Source: Brugia malayi
Lineage: Eukaryota > Nematoda > Chromadorea > Rhabditida > Onchocercidae
Assembly (NCBI RefSeq): GCF_000002995.4
Contig: NW_025062295.1
Coordinates: forward strand, 1 to 64,000
Reading direction: 5' to 3'
Length of the DNA: 64,000 bases
The position numbers and the translations under genes were made by a program. Under the pieces are notes generated by a model. That model made no database searches. It saw only the letters and a list, made by a program, of their open reading frames with translations, and was not told where the DNA came from. Shown piece by piece: positions 1-12,029 of the stretch (the stretch's first letter is position 1; every line of letters begins with the position of its first letter).

Positions 1-3000
1 AGCCTAAGCCTAAGCCTAAGCCTAAGCCTAAGCCTAAGCCTAAGCCTAAGCCTAAGCCTAAGCCTAAGCCTAAGCCTAAGCCTAAGCTAAGCCTAAGCCT
101 AAGCCTAAGCCTAAGCCTAAGCCTAAGCCTAAGCCTAAGCCTAAGCCTAAGCCTAAGCCTAAGCCTAAGCCTAAGCCTAAGCCTAAGCCTAAGCCTAAGC
201 CTAAGCCTAAGCCTAAGCCTAAGCCTAAGCCTAAGCCTAAGCCTAAGCCTAAGCCTAAGCCTAAGCCTAAGCCTAAGCCTAAGCCTAAGCCTAAGCCTAA
301 GCCTAAGCCTAAGCCTAAGCCTAAGCCTAAGCCTAAGCCTAAGCCTAAGCCTAAGCCTAAGCCTAAGCCTAAGCCTAAGCCTAAGCCTAAGCCTAAGCCT
401 AAGCCTAAGCCTAAGCCTAAGCCTAAGCCTAAGCCTAAGCCTAAGCCTAAGCCTAAGCCTAAGCCTAAGCCTAAGCCTAAGCCTAAGCCTAAGCCTAAGC
501 CTAAGCCTAAGCCTAAGCCTAAGCCTAAGCCTAAGCCTAAGCCTAAGCCTAAGCCTAAGCCTAAGCCTAAGCCTAAGCCTAAGCCTAAGCCTAAGCCTAA
601 GCCTAAGCCTAAGCCTAAGCCTAAGCCTAAGCCTAAGCCTAAGCCTAAGCCTAAGCCTAAGCCTAAGCCTAAGCCTAAGCCTAAGCCTAAGCCTAAGCCT
701 AAGCCTAAGCCTAAGCCTAAGCCTAAGCCTAAGCCTAAGCCTAAGCCTAAGCCTAAGCCTAAGCCTAAGCCTAAGCCTAAGCCTAAGCCTAAGCCTAAGC
801 CTAAGCCTAAGCCTAAGCCTAAGCCTAAGCCTAAGCCTAAGCCTAAGCCTAAGCCTAAGCCTAAGCCTAAGCCTAAGCCTAAGCCTAAGCCTAAGCCTAA
901 GCCTAAGCCTAAGCCTAAGCCTAAGCCTAAGCCTAAGCCTAAGCCTAAGCCTAAGCCTAAGCCTAAGCCTAAGCCTAAGCCTAAGCCTAAGCCTAAGCCT
1001 AAGCCTAAGCCTAAGCCTAAGCCTAAGCCTAAGCCTAAGCCTAAGCCTAAGCCTAAGCCTAAGCCTAAGCCTAAGCCTAAGCCTAAGCCTAAGCCTAAGC
1101 CTAAGCCTAAGCCTAAGCCTAAGCCTAAGCCTAAGCCTAAGCCTAAGCCTAAGCCTAAGCCTAAGCCTAAGCCTAAGCCTAAGCCTAAGCCTAAGCCTAA
1201 GCCTAAGCCTAAGCCTAAGCCTAAGCCTAAGCCTAAGCCTAAGCCTAAGCCTAAGCCTAAGCCTAAGCCTAAGCCTAAGCCTAAGCCTAAGCCTAAGCCT
1301 AAGCCTAAGCCTAAGCCTAAGCCTAAGCCTAAGCCTAAGCCTAAGCCTAAGCCTAAGCCTAAGCCTAAGCCTAAGCCTAAGCCTAAGCCTAAGCCTAAGC
1401 CTAAGCCTAAGCCTAAGCCTAAGCCTAAGCCTAAGCCTAAGCCTAAGCCTAAGCCTAAGCCTAAGCCTAAGCCTAAGCCTAAGCCTAAGCCTAAGCCTAA
1501 GCCTAAGCCTAAGCCTAAGCCTAAGCCTAAGCCTAAGCCTAAGCCTAAGCCTAAGCCTAAGCCTAAGCCTAAGCCTAAGCCTAAGCCTAAGCCTAAGCCT
1601 AAGCCTAAGCCTAAGCCTAAGCCTAAGCCTAAGCCTAAGCCTAAGCCTAAGCCTAAGCCTAAGCCTAAGCCTAAGCCTAAGCCTAAGCCTAAGCCTAAGC
1701 CTAAGCCTAAGCCTAAGCCTAAGCCTAAGCCTAAGCCTAAGCCTAAGCCTAAGCCTAAGCCTAAGCCTAAGCCTAAGCCTAAGCCTAAGCCTAAGCCTAA
1801 GCCTAAGCCTAAGCCTAAGCCTAAGCCTAAGCCTAAGCCTAAGCCTAAGCCTAAGCCTAAGCCTAAGCCTAAGCCTAAGCCTAAGCCTAAGCCTAAGCCT
1901 AAGCCTAAGCCTAAGCCTAAGCCTAAGCCTAAGCCTAAGCCTAAGCCTAAGCCTAAGCCTAAGCCTAAGCCTAAGCCTAAGCCTAAGCCTAAGCCTAAGC
2001 CTAAGCCTAAGCCTAAGCCTAAGCCTAAGCCTAAGCCTAAGCCTAAGCCTAAGCCTAAGCCTAAGCCTAAGCCTAAGCCTAAGCCTAAGCCTAAGCCTAA
2101 GCCTAAGCCTAAGCCTAAGCCTAAGCCTAAGCCTAAGCCTAAGCCTAAGCCTAAGCCTAAGCCTAAGCCTAAGCCTAAGCCTAAGCCTAAGCCTAAGCCT
2201 AAGCCTAAGCCTAAGCCTAAGCCTAAGCCTAAGCCTAAGCCTAAGCCTAAGCCTAAGCCTAAGCCTAAGCCTAAGCCTAAGCCTAAGCCTAAGCCTAAGC
2301 CTAAGCCTAAGCCTAAGCCTAAGCCTAAGCCTAAGCCTAAGCCTAAGCCTAAGCCTAAGCCTAAGCCTAAGCCTAAGCCTAAGCCTAAGCCTAAGCCTAA
2401 GCCTAAGCCTAAGCCTAAGCCTAAGCCTAAGCCTAAGCCTAAGCCTAAGCCTAAGCCTAAGCCTAAGCCTAAGCCTAAGCCTAAGCCTAAGCCTAAGCCT
2501 AAGCCTAAGCCTAAGCCTAAGCCTAAGCCTAAGCCTAAGCCTAAGCCTAAGCCTAAGCCTAAGCCTAAGCCTAAGCCTAAGCCTAAGCCTAAGCCTAAGC
2601 CTAAGCCTAAGCCTAAGCCTAAGCCTAAGCCTAAGCCTAAGCCTAAGCCTAAGCCTAAGCCTAAGCCTAAGCCTAAGCCTAAGCCTAAGCCTAAGCCTAA
2701 GCCTAAGCCTAAGCCTAAGCCTAAGCCTAAGCCTAAGCCTAAGCCTAAGCCTAAGCCTAAGCCTAAGCCTAAGCCTAAGCCTAAGCCTAAGCCTAAGCCT
2801 AAGCCTAAGCCTAAGCCTAAGCCTAAGCCTAAGCCTAAGCCTAAGCCTAAGCCTAAGCCTAAGCCTAAGCCTAAGCCTAAGCCTAAGCCTAAGCCTAAGC
2901 CTAAGCCTAAGCCTAAGCCTAAGCCTAAGCCTAAGCCTAAGCCTAAGCCTAAGCCTAAGCCTAAGCCTAAGCCTAAGCCTAAGCCTAAGCCTAAGCCTAA

Positions 3001-5961
3001 GCCTAAGCCTAAGCCTAAGCCTAAGCCTAAGCCTAAGCCTAAGCCTAAGCCTAAGCCTAAGCCTAAGCCTAAGCCTAAGCCTAAGCCTAAGCCTAAGCCT
3101 AAGCCTAAGCCTAAGCCTAAGCCTAAGCCTAAGCCTAAGCCTAAGCCTAAGCCTAAGCCTAAGCCTAAGCCTAAGCCTAAGCCTAAGCCTAAGCCTAAGC
3201 CTAAGCCTAAGCCTAAGCCTAAGCCTAAGCCTAAGCCTAAGCCTAAGCCTAAGCCTAAGCCTAAGCCTAAGCCTAAGCCTAAGCCTAAGCCTAAGCCTAA
3301 GCCTAAGCCTAAGCCTAAGCCTAAGCCTAAGCCTAAGCCTAAGCCTAAGCTAAGCCTAAGCCTAAGCCTAAGCCTAAGCCTAAGCCTAAGCCTAAGCCTA
3401 AGCCTAAGCCTAAGCCTAAGCCTAAGCCTAAGCCTAAGCCTAAGCCTAAGCCTAAGCCTAAGCCTAAGCCTAAGCCTAAGCCTAAGCCTAAGCCTAAGCC
3501 TAAGCCTAAGCCTAAGCCTAAGCCTAAGCCTAAGCCTAAGCCTAAGCCTAAGCCTAAGCCTAAGCCTAAGCCTAAGCCTAAGCCTAAGCCTAAGCCTAAG
3601 CCTAAGCCTAAGCCTAAGCCTAAGCCTAAGCCTAAGCCTAAGCCTAAGCCTAAGCCTAAGCCTAAGCCTAAGCCTAAGCCTAAGCCTAAGCCTAAGCCTA
3701 AGCCTAAGCCTAAGCCTAAGCCTAAGCCTAAGCCTAAGCCTAAGCCTAAGCCTAAGCCTAAGCCTAAGCCTAAGCCTAAGCCTAAGCCTAAGCTAAGCCT
3801 AAGCCTAAGCCTAAGCCTAAGCCTAAGCCTAAGCCTAAGCCTAAGCCTAAGCCTAAGCCTAAGCCTAAGCCTAAGCCTAAGCCTAAGCCTAAGCCTAAGC
3901 CTAAGCCTAAGCCTAAGCCTAAGCCTAAGCCTAAGCCTAAGCCTAAGCCTAAGCCTAAGCCTAAGCCTAAGCCTAAGCCTAAGCCTAAGCCTAAGCCTAA
4001 GCCTAAGCCTAAGCCTAAGCCTAAGCCTAAGCCTAAGCCTAAGCCTAAGCCTAAGCCTAAGCCTAAGCCTAAGCCTAAGCCTAAGCCTAAGCCTAAGCCT
4101 AAGCCTAAGCCTAAGCCTAAGCCTAAGCCTAAGCCTAACCTAAGCCTAAGCCTAAGCCTAAGCCTAAGCCTAAGCCTAAGCCTAAGCCTAAGCCTAAGCC
4201 TAAGCCTAAGCCTAAGCCTAAGCCTAAGCCTAAGCCTAAGCCTAAGCCTAAGCCTAAGCCTAAGCCTAAGCCTAAGCCTAAGCCTAAGCCTAAGCCTAAG
4301 CCTAAGCCTAAGCCTAAGCCTAAGCCTAAGCCTAAGCTAAGCCTAAGCCTAAGCCTAAGCCTAAGCCTAAGCCTAAGCCTAAGCCTAAGCCTAAGCCTAA
4401 AGCCTAAGCCTAAGCCTAAGCCTAAGCTAAGCCATAAGCCTAAGCCTAAGCCTAAGCCTAAGCTAAGCCTAAGCCTAAGCCTAAGCCTAAGCCTAAGCTA
4501 AGCCTAAGCCTAAGCCTAAGCCTAAGCCTAAGCCTAAAGCCTAAGCCTAAGCCTAAGCCTAAGCCTAATGCCTAAGCCTAAGCCTAAGCCTAAGAGCCTA
4601 AGCTAAGCTAAGCCTAAGCCTAAGCCTAAGCCTAAGCCTAAGCCTAAGCCTAAGCCTATAGCCTAAGCCTAAGCCTAAGCCTAAGCCTAAGCTAAGCCTA
4701 AGCCTAAGCCTAAAGCCTAAGCCTAAGCTAAGCCTAAGCCTAAGCCTAAGCCTAAGCCTAAGCCTAAGCCTAAGCCTAAGCCTAAGCCTAAGCCTAAGCC
4801 TAAGCCTAAGCCTAAAGCCTAAAGCCTAAGCCTAAGCTAAGCCTAAGCCTAAGCCTAAGCCTAAGCCTAAGCCTAAGCCTAAGCCTAAGCCTAAGCCTAA
4901 GCCTAAGCCTAAGCCTAAGCCTAAGCCTAAGCCTAAGCCTAAGCTAAGCCTAAGCCTAAGCCTAAGCCTAAGCTAAGCCTAAGCCTAAGCCTAAGCCTAA
5001 GCCTAAGCCTAAGCCTAAGCCTAAGCCTAAGCCTAAGCCTAAGCCTAAGCCTAAGCCTAAGCTAAGCCTAAAGCCTAAGCCTAAGCCTAAGCCTAAGCCT
5101 AAGCTAAGCCTAAGCCTAAGCCTAAGCCTAAGCCTAAGCCTAAGCTAAGCCTAAGCCTAAGCCTAAGCCTAAGCCTAAGCCTAAGCCTAAGCCTAAGCCT
5201 AAGCTAAAGCCTAAGCCTAAGCCTAAGCCTAAGCCTAAGCCTAAGCCTAAGCCTAAGCCTAAGCCTAAGCCTAAGCCTAAGCCTAAGCCTAAGCCTAAGC
5301 CTAAGCCTAAGCCTAAGCCTAAGCCTAAGCCTAAGCCTAAGCCTAAGCCTAAGCCTAAGCCTAAGCCTAAGCTAAGCCTAAGCCTAAGCCTAAGCCTAAG
5401 CCTAAGCCTAAGCTAAGCCTAAGCCTAAGCCTAAGCCTAAGCCTAAGCCTAAGCCTAAGCCTAAGCCTAAGCCTAAGCCTAAGCCTAAGCCTAAGCCTAA
5501 GCCTAAGCCTAAGCCTAAGCCTAAGCCTAAGCCTAAGCCTAAGCCTAAGCCTAAGCCTAAGCCTAAGCCTAAGCCTAAGCCTAAGCCTAAGCCTAAGCCT
5601 AAGCCTAAGCCTAAGCCTAAGCCTAAGCCTAAGCCTAAGCCTAAGCCTAAGCCTAAGCCTAAGCCTAAGCCTAAGCCTAAGCCTAAGCCTAAGCCTAAGC
5701 CTAAGCCCTAAGCCTAAGCCTAAGCCTAAGCCTAAGCCTAAGCCTAAGCCTAAAGCCTAAGCCTAAGCCTAAGCCTATGCCTAAGCCTAAGCCTAAGCCT
5801 AAGCCTAAGCCTAAGCCTAAGCCTAAGCCTAAGCCTAAGCCTAAGCCTAAGCCTAAGCCTAAGCTAAGCCTAAGCCTAACCTAAGCCTAAGCCTAAGCCT
5901 AAGCCTAAGCCTAAGCCTAAGCCTAAGCCTAAGCCTAAGCCTAAGCCTAAGCTAAGCCTAA

Positions 5962-5974
5962 GCCTAAGGCTTAG
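5962..5974. repeat. Inverted telomeric repeat junction
   Basis: The tract turns head to head here: GCCTAAGG is followed by CTTAG, so about one hexamer is in the opposite orientation before the usual AGCCTA register resumes. It may be a small inversion inside the telomere or a read-correction error. Confidence 0.6.
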
Positions 5975-6395
5975 CCTAAGCCTAAGCCTAAGCCTAAGCC
6001 TAAGCCTAAGCCTAAGCCTAAGCCTAAGCCTAAGCCTAAGCCTAAGCCTAAGCCTAAGCCTAAGCCTAAGCTTAAGCCTAAGCCTAAGCCTAAGCCTAAG
6101 CCTAAGCCTAAGCCTAAGCCTAAGCCTAAGCCTAAGCCTAAGCTAAGCCTAAGCCTAAGCCTAAGCCTAAGCCTAAGCCTAAGCCTAAGCCTAAGCCTAA
6201 TAGCCTAGCCTAGCCTAAGCCTAAGCCTAAGCCTAAGCCTAAGCCTAAGCCTAAGCCTAAGCTAAGCCTAAGCCTAAGCTAGCCTAAGCCTAAGCCTAAG
6301 CCTAAGCCTAAGCCTAAGCCTAAGCCTAAGCCTAAGCCTAAGCCTAAGCCTAAGCCTAAGCCTAAGCCTAAGCCTAAGCCTAAGCCTAAGCCTAA

Positions 6396-6411
6396 GCCTA
6401 AGGCTTAGGCT
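6396..6411. repeat. Second inverted telomeric repeat junction
   Basis: CCTAAGGCTTAGGC interrupts the AGCCTA array, placing one to two TTAGGC units on the plus strand before the normal orientation returns. Confidence 0.6.
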
Positions 6412-6990
6412 AAGCCTAAGCCTAAGCCTAAGCCTAAGCCTAAGCCTAAGCCTAAGCCTAAGCCTAAGCCTAAGCCTAAGCCTAAGCCTAAGCCTAAGCC
6501 TAAGCCTAAGCCTAAGCCTAAGCCTAAGCCTAAGCCTAAGCCTAAGCCTAAGCTAAGCCTAAGCCTAAGCCTAAGCCTAAGCCTAAGCCTAAGCCTAAGC
6601 CTAAGCCTAAGCCTAAGCCTAAGCCTAAGCCTAAGCCTAAGCCTAAGCCTAAGCCTAAGCCTAAGCCTAAGCCTAAGCCTAAGCTAAGCCTAAGCCTAAG
6701 CCTAAGCCTAAGCCTAAGCCTAAAGCCTAAGCCTAAGCCTAAGCCTAAGCCTAAGCCTAGCCTAAGCCTAAGCCTAAGCCTAAGCCTAAGCCTAAGCCTA
6801 AGCCTAAGCCTAAGCCTAAGCCTAAGCCTAAGCCTAAGCCTAAGCCTAAGCCTAAGCCTAAGCCTAAGGCTAAGCCTAAGCCTAAGCCTAAGCCTAAGCC
6901 TAAGCCTAAGCCTAAGCCTAAGCCTAAGCCTAAGCCTAAGCCTAAGCCTAAGCCTAAGCCTAAGCCTAAGCCTAAGCCTAAGCCTAAGCC

Positions 6991-7040
6991 TAAGCTTACC
7001 CTAAGCCTAAGCCTAAGTACACCCTAAGCCTAAGCCTAAG
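6991..7040. repeat. Variant telomeric block shared with the 2.1-kb satellite
   Basis: Two unusual variants, GCTTACCCTAAG and AAGTACACCCTAAG, sit in the proximal telomere. The second, with its flanking repeats (7,012-7,040, 29 bases), is identical to the interstitial telomeric tract that ends each 2.1-kb satellite unit, for example at 26,248-26,276. Confidence 0.75.
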
Positions 7041-9088
7041 CCTAAGCCTAAGCCTAAGCCTAAGCTAAGCCTAAGCCTAAGCCTAAGCCTAAGCCTAAGC
7101 TAAGCCTAAGCCTAAGCCTAAGCCTAAGCTAAGCCTAAGCCTAAGCCTAAGCCTAAGCCTAAGCCTAAGCCTAAGCCTAAGCCTAAGCCTAAGCCTAAGC
7201 CTAAGCCTAAGCCTAGGCCTAAGCCTAAGCCTAAGCCTAAGCCTAAACCTAAGCCTAAGCCTAAGCCTAAGCCTAAGCCTAAGCCTAAGCCTAAGCCTAA
7301 GCCTAAGCCTAAGCCTAAGCCTAAGCCTAAGCCTAAGCCTAAGCCTAAGCCTAAGCCTAAGCCTAAGCCTAAGCCTAAGCCTAAGCCTAAGCCTAAGCCT
7401 AAGCCTAAGCCTAAGCCTAAGCCTAAGCCTAAGCCTAAGCCTAAGCCTAAGCCTAGGCCTAAGCCTAAGCCTAGGCCTAAGCCTAAGCCTAAGCCTAAGC
7501 CTAAGCCTAAGCCTAAGCCTAAGCCTAAGCCTAAGCCTAAGCCTAAGCCTAAGCCTAAGCCTAAGCCTAAGCCTAAAGCCTAAGCCTAAGCCTAAGCCTA
7601 AGCCCTAAGCCTAAGCCTAAGCCTAAGCCTAAGCCTAAGCCTAAGCCTAAGCCTAAGCCTAAGCCTAAGCCTAAGCCTAAGCCTAAGCCTAAGCCTAGGC
7701 CTAAGCCTAAACCTAAGCCTAAGCCTAAGCCTAAGCCTAAGCCTAAGCCTAAGCCTAAGCCTAAGCCTAAGCCTAAGCCTAAGCCTAAGCCTAAGCCTAA
7801 GCCTAAGCCTAAGCCTAAGCCTAAGCCTAAGCCTAAGCCTAAGCCTAAGCCTAAGCCTAAGCCTAAGCCTAAGCCTAAGCCTAAGCCTAAGCCTAAGCTA
7901 AGCCTAAGCCTAAGCCTAAGCCTAAGCCTAAGCCTAAGCCTAAGCCTAAGCCTAAGCCTAAGCCTAAGCCTAAGCCTAAGCCTAAGCCTAAGCCTAAGCC
8001 TAAGCCTAAGCCTAAGCCCAAGCCTAAGCCTAAGCCTAAGCCTAAGCCTAAGCCTAAGCCTAAGCCTAAGCCTAAGCCTAAGCCTAAGCCTAAGCCTAAG
8101 CCTAAGCCTAAGCCTAAGCCTAAGCCTAAGCCTATGCCTAAGCCTAAGCCTAAGCCTAAGCCTAAGCCTAAGCCTAAGCCTAAGCCTAAGCCTAAGCCTA
8201 AGCCTAAGCCTAAGCCTAAGCCTAAGCCGCCTAAGCCTAAGCCTAAGCCTAAGCCTAAGCCTAAGCCTAAGCCTAAGCCTAAGCCTAAGCTAAAAGCCTA
8301 AGCCTAAGCCTAAGCCTAAGCCTAAGCCTAAGCCTAAGCCTAAGCCTAAGCCTAAGCCTAAGCCTAAGCCTAAGCCTAAGCCTAAACCTAAGCCTAAGCT
8401 AAGCCTAAGCCTAAGCCTAGCCTAAGCCTAAGCCTAAGCCTAAGCCTAAGCCTAGCCTAAGCCTAAGCCTAAGCCTAGCCTAAGCCTAAGCCTAAGCCTA
8501 AGCCTAAGCTAAGCCTAAGCCTAAGCCTAAGCCTAAGCCTAAGCCTAAGCCTAAGCCTAAGCCTAAGCTAAGCCTAAGCCTAAGCCTAAGCCTAAGCCTC
8601 CTAAGCCTAAGCCTAAGCCTAAGCCTAGCCTAAGCCTAAGCCTAAGCCTAAGCCTAAGCCTAGCCTAAGCCTAAGCCTAAGCCTAAGCCTAAGCCTAAGC
8701 CTAAGCCTAAGCCTAAGCCTAAGCCTAAGCCTAAGCTAAGCCTAAGCCTAAGCCTAAGCCTAAGCCTAAGCCTAAGCCTAAGCCTAAGCCTAAGCCTAAG
8801 CCCTAAGCCTAAGCCTAAGCCTAAGGCCTAAGCCTAAGCCTAAGCCTAAGCCTAAGCCTAAGCCTAAGCTAAGCCTAAGCCTAAGCCTAAGCCTAAGCCT
8901 AAGCCTAAGCCTAAGCCTAAGCCTAAAGCCTAAGAGCCTAAGCCTAAGCCTAAGCCTAAGCCTAAGCCTAAGCCTAGTAAGCCTAAGCCTAAGCCTAAGC
9001 CTAAGCCTAAGCCTAAGCCTAAGCCTAAGCCTAAGCCTAAGCCTAAGCCTAAGCCTAAGCCTAAGCCTAAGCCTAAGCCTAAGCCTAA

Positions 9089-9121
9089 AGATCGGAAGAG
9101 CGGTTCAGCAGGAATGCCGAG
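9089..9121 (+). other. Sequence identical to an Illumina paired-end adapter (artefact)
   Basis: Thirty-three bases starting AGATCGGAAGAGC and continuing GGTTCAGCAGG match the Illumina paired-end adapter as I know it. They interrupt the telomere repeat and are followed by normal AGCCTA units. Nothing biological explains this. It is read-derived contamination carried into the assembly, so the telomere around 9.1 kb was joined or extended from unclipped short reads. Confidence 0.93.
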
Positions 9122-10695
9122 AGCCTAGCTAAGCCTAAGCCTAAGCCTAAGCCTAAGCCTAAGCCTAAGCCTAAGCCTAAGCCTAAGCCTAAGCCTAAGC
9201 CTAAGCAAGTTTAAGCCTAAGCCTAAGCCTAAGCCTAAGCCTAAGCCTAAGCCTAAGCCTAAGCCTAAGCCTAAGCCTAAGCCTAAGCCTAAGCCTAAGC
9301 CTAAGCCTAAGCCTAAGCAAATTAAGCCTAAGCCTAAGCCTAAGCCTAAGCCTAAGCCTAAGCTAAGCCTAAGCCTAAGCCTAAGCTAAGCCTAAGCCTA
9401 AGCCTAAGCCTAAGCCTAAGCCTAAGCCTAAGCCTAAGCCTAAGCTAAGCCTAAGCCTAAGCTAAGCCTAAGCCTAAGCTAAGCCTAAGCCTAAGCCTAA
9501 GCCTAAGCCTAAGCCTAAGCCTAAGCCTAAGCCTAAGCCTAAGCCTAAGCCTAAGCCTAAGCCTAAGCCTAAGCCTAAGCCTAAGCCTAAGCCTAAGCTA
9601 AGCCTAAGCCTAAGCCTAAGCCTAAGCCTAAGCCTACTAAGCCTAAGCCTAAGCCTAACTAAGCCTAAGCCTAAGCCTAAGCCTAAGCCTAAGCCTAAGC
9701 CTAAGCCTAAGCCTAAGCCTAAGCCTAAAGCCTAAGCCTAAGCCTAAGCCTAAGCCTAAGCCTAAGCCTAAGCCTAAGCCTAAGCCTAGACCTAAGCCTA
9801 AGCCCTAAGCCTAAGCCTAAGCCTAAGCCTAAGCCTAAGCCTAAGCCTAAGCCTAAGCCTAAGCCTAAGCCTACTAAGCCTAAGCCTAAGCCTAAGCCTA
9901 AGCCTAAGCCTAAGCCTAAGCCTAAGCTAAGCCTAAGCCTAAGCCTAAGCTAAGCCTAAGCCTAAGCCTAAGCCTAAGCCTAAGCCTAAGCCTAAGCCTA
10001 AGCCTAAGCCTAAGCCTAAGCCTAAGCCTAAGCCTAAGCCTAAGCCTAAGCCTAAGCCTAAGCCTAAGCCTACCTAAGCCTAAGCCTAAGCCTAAGCCTA
10101 AGCCTAAGCAAGCCTAAGCCTAAGCCTAGCCTAAGCCTAAGCCTAAGCCTAAGCCTAAGCCTAAGCCTAAGCCTAAGCTAAGCCTAAGCCTAAGCCTAAG
10201 CCTAAGCTAAGCCTAAGCCTAAGCCTAAGCCTAAGCCTAAGCCTAAGCCTAAGCCTAAGCCTAAGCCTAAGCCTAAGCCTAAGCTAAGCCTAAGCCTAAG
10301 CTAAGCTAAGCCTAAGCCTAAGCCTAAGCCTAAGCTAAGCCTAAGCCTAAGCCTAAGCCTAAGCCTAAGCCTAAGCTAAGCCTAAGCCTAAGCCTAAGCC
10401 TAAGCCTAAGCCTAAGCTAAGCCTAAGCCTAAGCCTAAGCCTAAGCCTAAGCCTAAGCCTAAGCCTAAGCCTAAGCCTAAGCCTAAGCCTAAGCTAAGCC
10501 TAAGCCTAAGCCTAAGCCTAAGCCTAAGCCTAAGCTAAGCCTAAGCCTAAGCCTAAGCCTAAGCCTAAGCCTAAGCCTAATAAGCCTAAGCCTAAGCCTA
10601 AGCCTAAGCCTAAGCCTAAGCCTAAGCCTAAGCCTAAGCCTAAGCCTAAGCCTAAGCCTAAGCCTAAGCCTAAGCCTAAGCCTAAGCCTAAGCCT

Positions 10696-11045
10696 CATCA
10701 GCACGGGAAATATACAGAAAAAATTCCATTAGTGTAAGCTGAGTAAGCGTCACCCCGTCTGCACTCCTAGACCCGCCCTGTACTTTCCAATGTCCGCCCG
10801 TCTTCCGTATCTTACGCATCCCTGCCCTCCGGAGAAACGCCCACATCCCTTCACCCGCCCGCCCTTTCCAATGTCCGACCGCTTTCCTCACCTTATTGGA
10901 GTAAGTGTTACCCTCCCCGTATTCCTAGACCCGCCCCCGTCTGCATTCGCCTTCCCAATGCCCATCCGTCGTCTCCCGTACCCCACGCATCCCTCCTCTC
11001 ACATTTCTGAGACCTATCTATTCCTTCGAGACTTGGTGTCGCTAA
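10696..11045. repeat. GC-rich subtelomeric block with about 158-bp tandem repeat
   Basis: Directly inside the telomere the composition changes to C-rich DNA. The phrase TCCTAGACCCGCCC recurs at 10,765 and 10,923, about 158 bases apart, with diverged flanks (variants of CCCGTCTGCA and ACGCATCCCT). Small open frames on both strands have proline/arginine-biased translations and no recognisable domain, so I call no gene. Confidence 0.7.
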
Positions 11046-11059
11046 TTTGGCACAAGTAA

Positions 11060-11815
11060 AATCATAAAAAACACCAGAAAAACATTACAACGACAAAAAT
11101 ATGGCGATAAAAATATAGGAAACCATAAAATAAAAAACCTAACAAAAAAACATATCTAAAACATCTCAATTTAATTGCTAAGTACAAGAAAATAACTGAA
11201 AACTTAATACAAAAATGAAAAACTGACTCACCTGGTGTTCGTTCCTTTCGAGAACTTGCTTGTTGATCTATTTGCCAATCGAAGGGGTCCATCACAATGT
11301 ACCAATACCACAATATCAACATCGCCATGACGTCGAACAAGGCGAAACATCTCCAGCAACACTGAAAAAGTCATCAAGTTTTCGCCAACGAAACTCACAA
11401 AAACCCACTTGAAAGAAGCTACTAGGAAGTAATAAAATAAATCTCCAACCGCTCGACACGTCCGACTGCTCACGAATGACTAAATGATGAGGATGTGGCG
11501 ATATGTGTGCCACCCCGTCTGCGCCTTTGTCTGTGTGCACACATGGACAAAGAAGTCCTTTGTCCCAATAAGGTTAAGAGGGAAATGTACAGGAGGGCGC
11601 GGGTCATTTTTAAAAGGACTGTATAGACCCTAAGGGAGTATAGAACCAATCGATTGGGTGAGTTGGGGTTGTGACATCAAAAGAAACCGTACTGTACAGG
11701 CACTCCGTTCGCCCTCAATGAGGGTATACCGAAAAGGGCAAAAGCGGGCCGGTGGGCGCACAGAGTGGCTGGGCACACACATCCCCTTCATCACTACAAA
11801 ATACACATACATGCA
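11060..11815. repeat. Subtelomeric repeat, copy 1 of a decayed duplication
   Basis: Landmarks occur here in the same order as in the block at 12,030-12,970: TTTCGAGAACTTGCTTG-TGATCTA, GCCAACGAA, a CGCTCGACA...CACGAATGAC segment, GAGGATGTGGC, and GACTGTATAG...TCGATTGGGTGA. Spacing differs by indels. Open frames of 60-92 codons on the minus strand are not conserved between the copies. A minus-strand CAG/GTGAGT splice-donor-like site lies at 11,225-11,233, but copy 2 has only a weaker version. This is a degenerate subtelomeric element and may derive from a lost gene. Confidence 0.6.
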
Positions 11816-11844
11816 TAAGTAAAACTACTTAAAAAGAAAAGCTG

Positions 11845-11904
11845 CTAATCAAGCTCATCCGTTATCAACGCTAATTAAGCTCATCCGTCATCAATACTAA
11901 TTAA
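11845..11904. repeat. Short 26-bp tandem repeat
   Basis: Two adjacent copies of CTAATTAAGCTCATCCGTCA-type sequence lie 26 bases apart, with a few substitutions. Confidence 0.65.
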
Positions 11905-12029
11905 CCCCGTCTGTCCAAAGAACAATACCATACGCAGGCGGAATGACAACACATTTCATTCATAAATGTAAGCTAAAGATAATAAAAAAAGTACAGAAAA
12001 CCATAAAATAAAAAGCTAAGGAAAAAGGC

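Larger units (their letters stand above)
1..10695. repeat. Telomere tract, TTAGGC (C-strand AGCCTA shown)
   Basis: This is a tandem hexamer whose complement is TTAGGC, the nematode telomere repeat. The G-rich strand runs toward base 1, so base 1 is at or near the chromosome's left end. The tract is almost flawless from 1 to about 4,134: single-base losses are visible near 86, 3,350 and 3,793, and one TTAGGT-type variant near 4,138. From about 4,300 inward, 5-mer (CTAAG), 7-mer (CCTAAAG) and other variants become frequent. The outer clean zone fits telomerase addition and the inner zone fits old repeats that decay. The length of about 10.7 kb is as assembled and may not equal the real telomere length. 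Confidence 0.98.

Noticed and set aside
10489..10704. Open frame of alternating Leu-Arg in the telomere
   Set aside because: It is a translation of TTAGGC repeats and not a gene.
11225..11473. Nematode gene with a CAG/GTGAGT donor on the minus strand
   Set aside because: The frame is not kept in the second copy of the repeat, and the translation has no recognisable domain.
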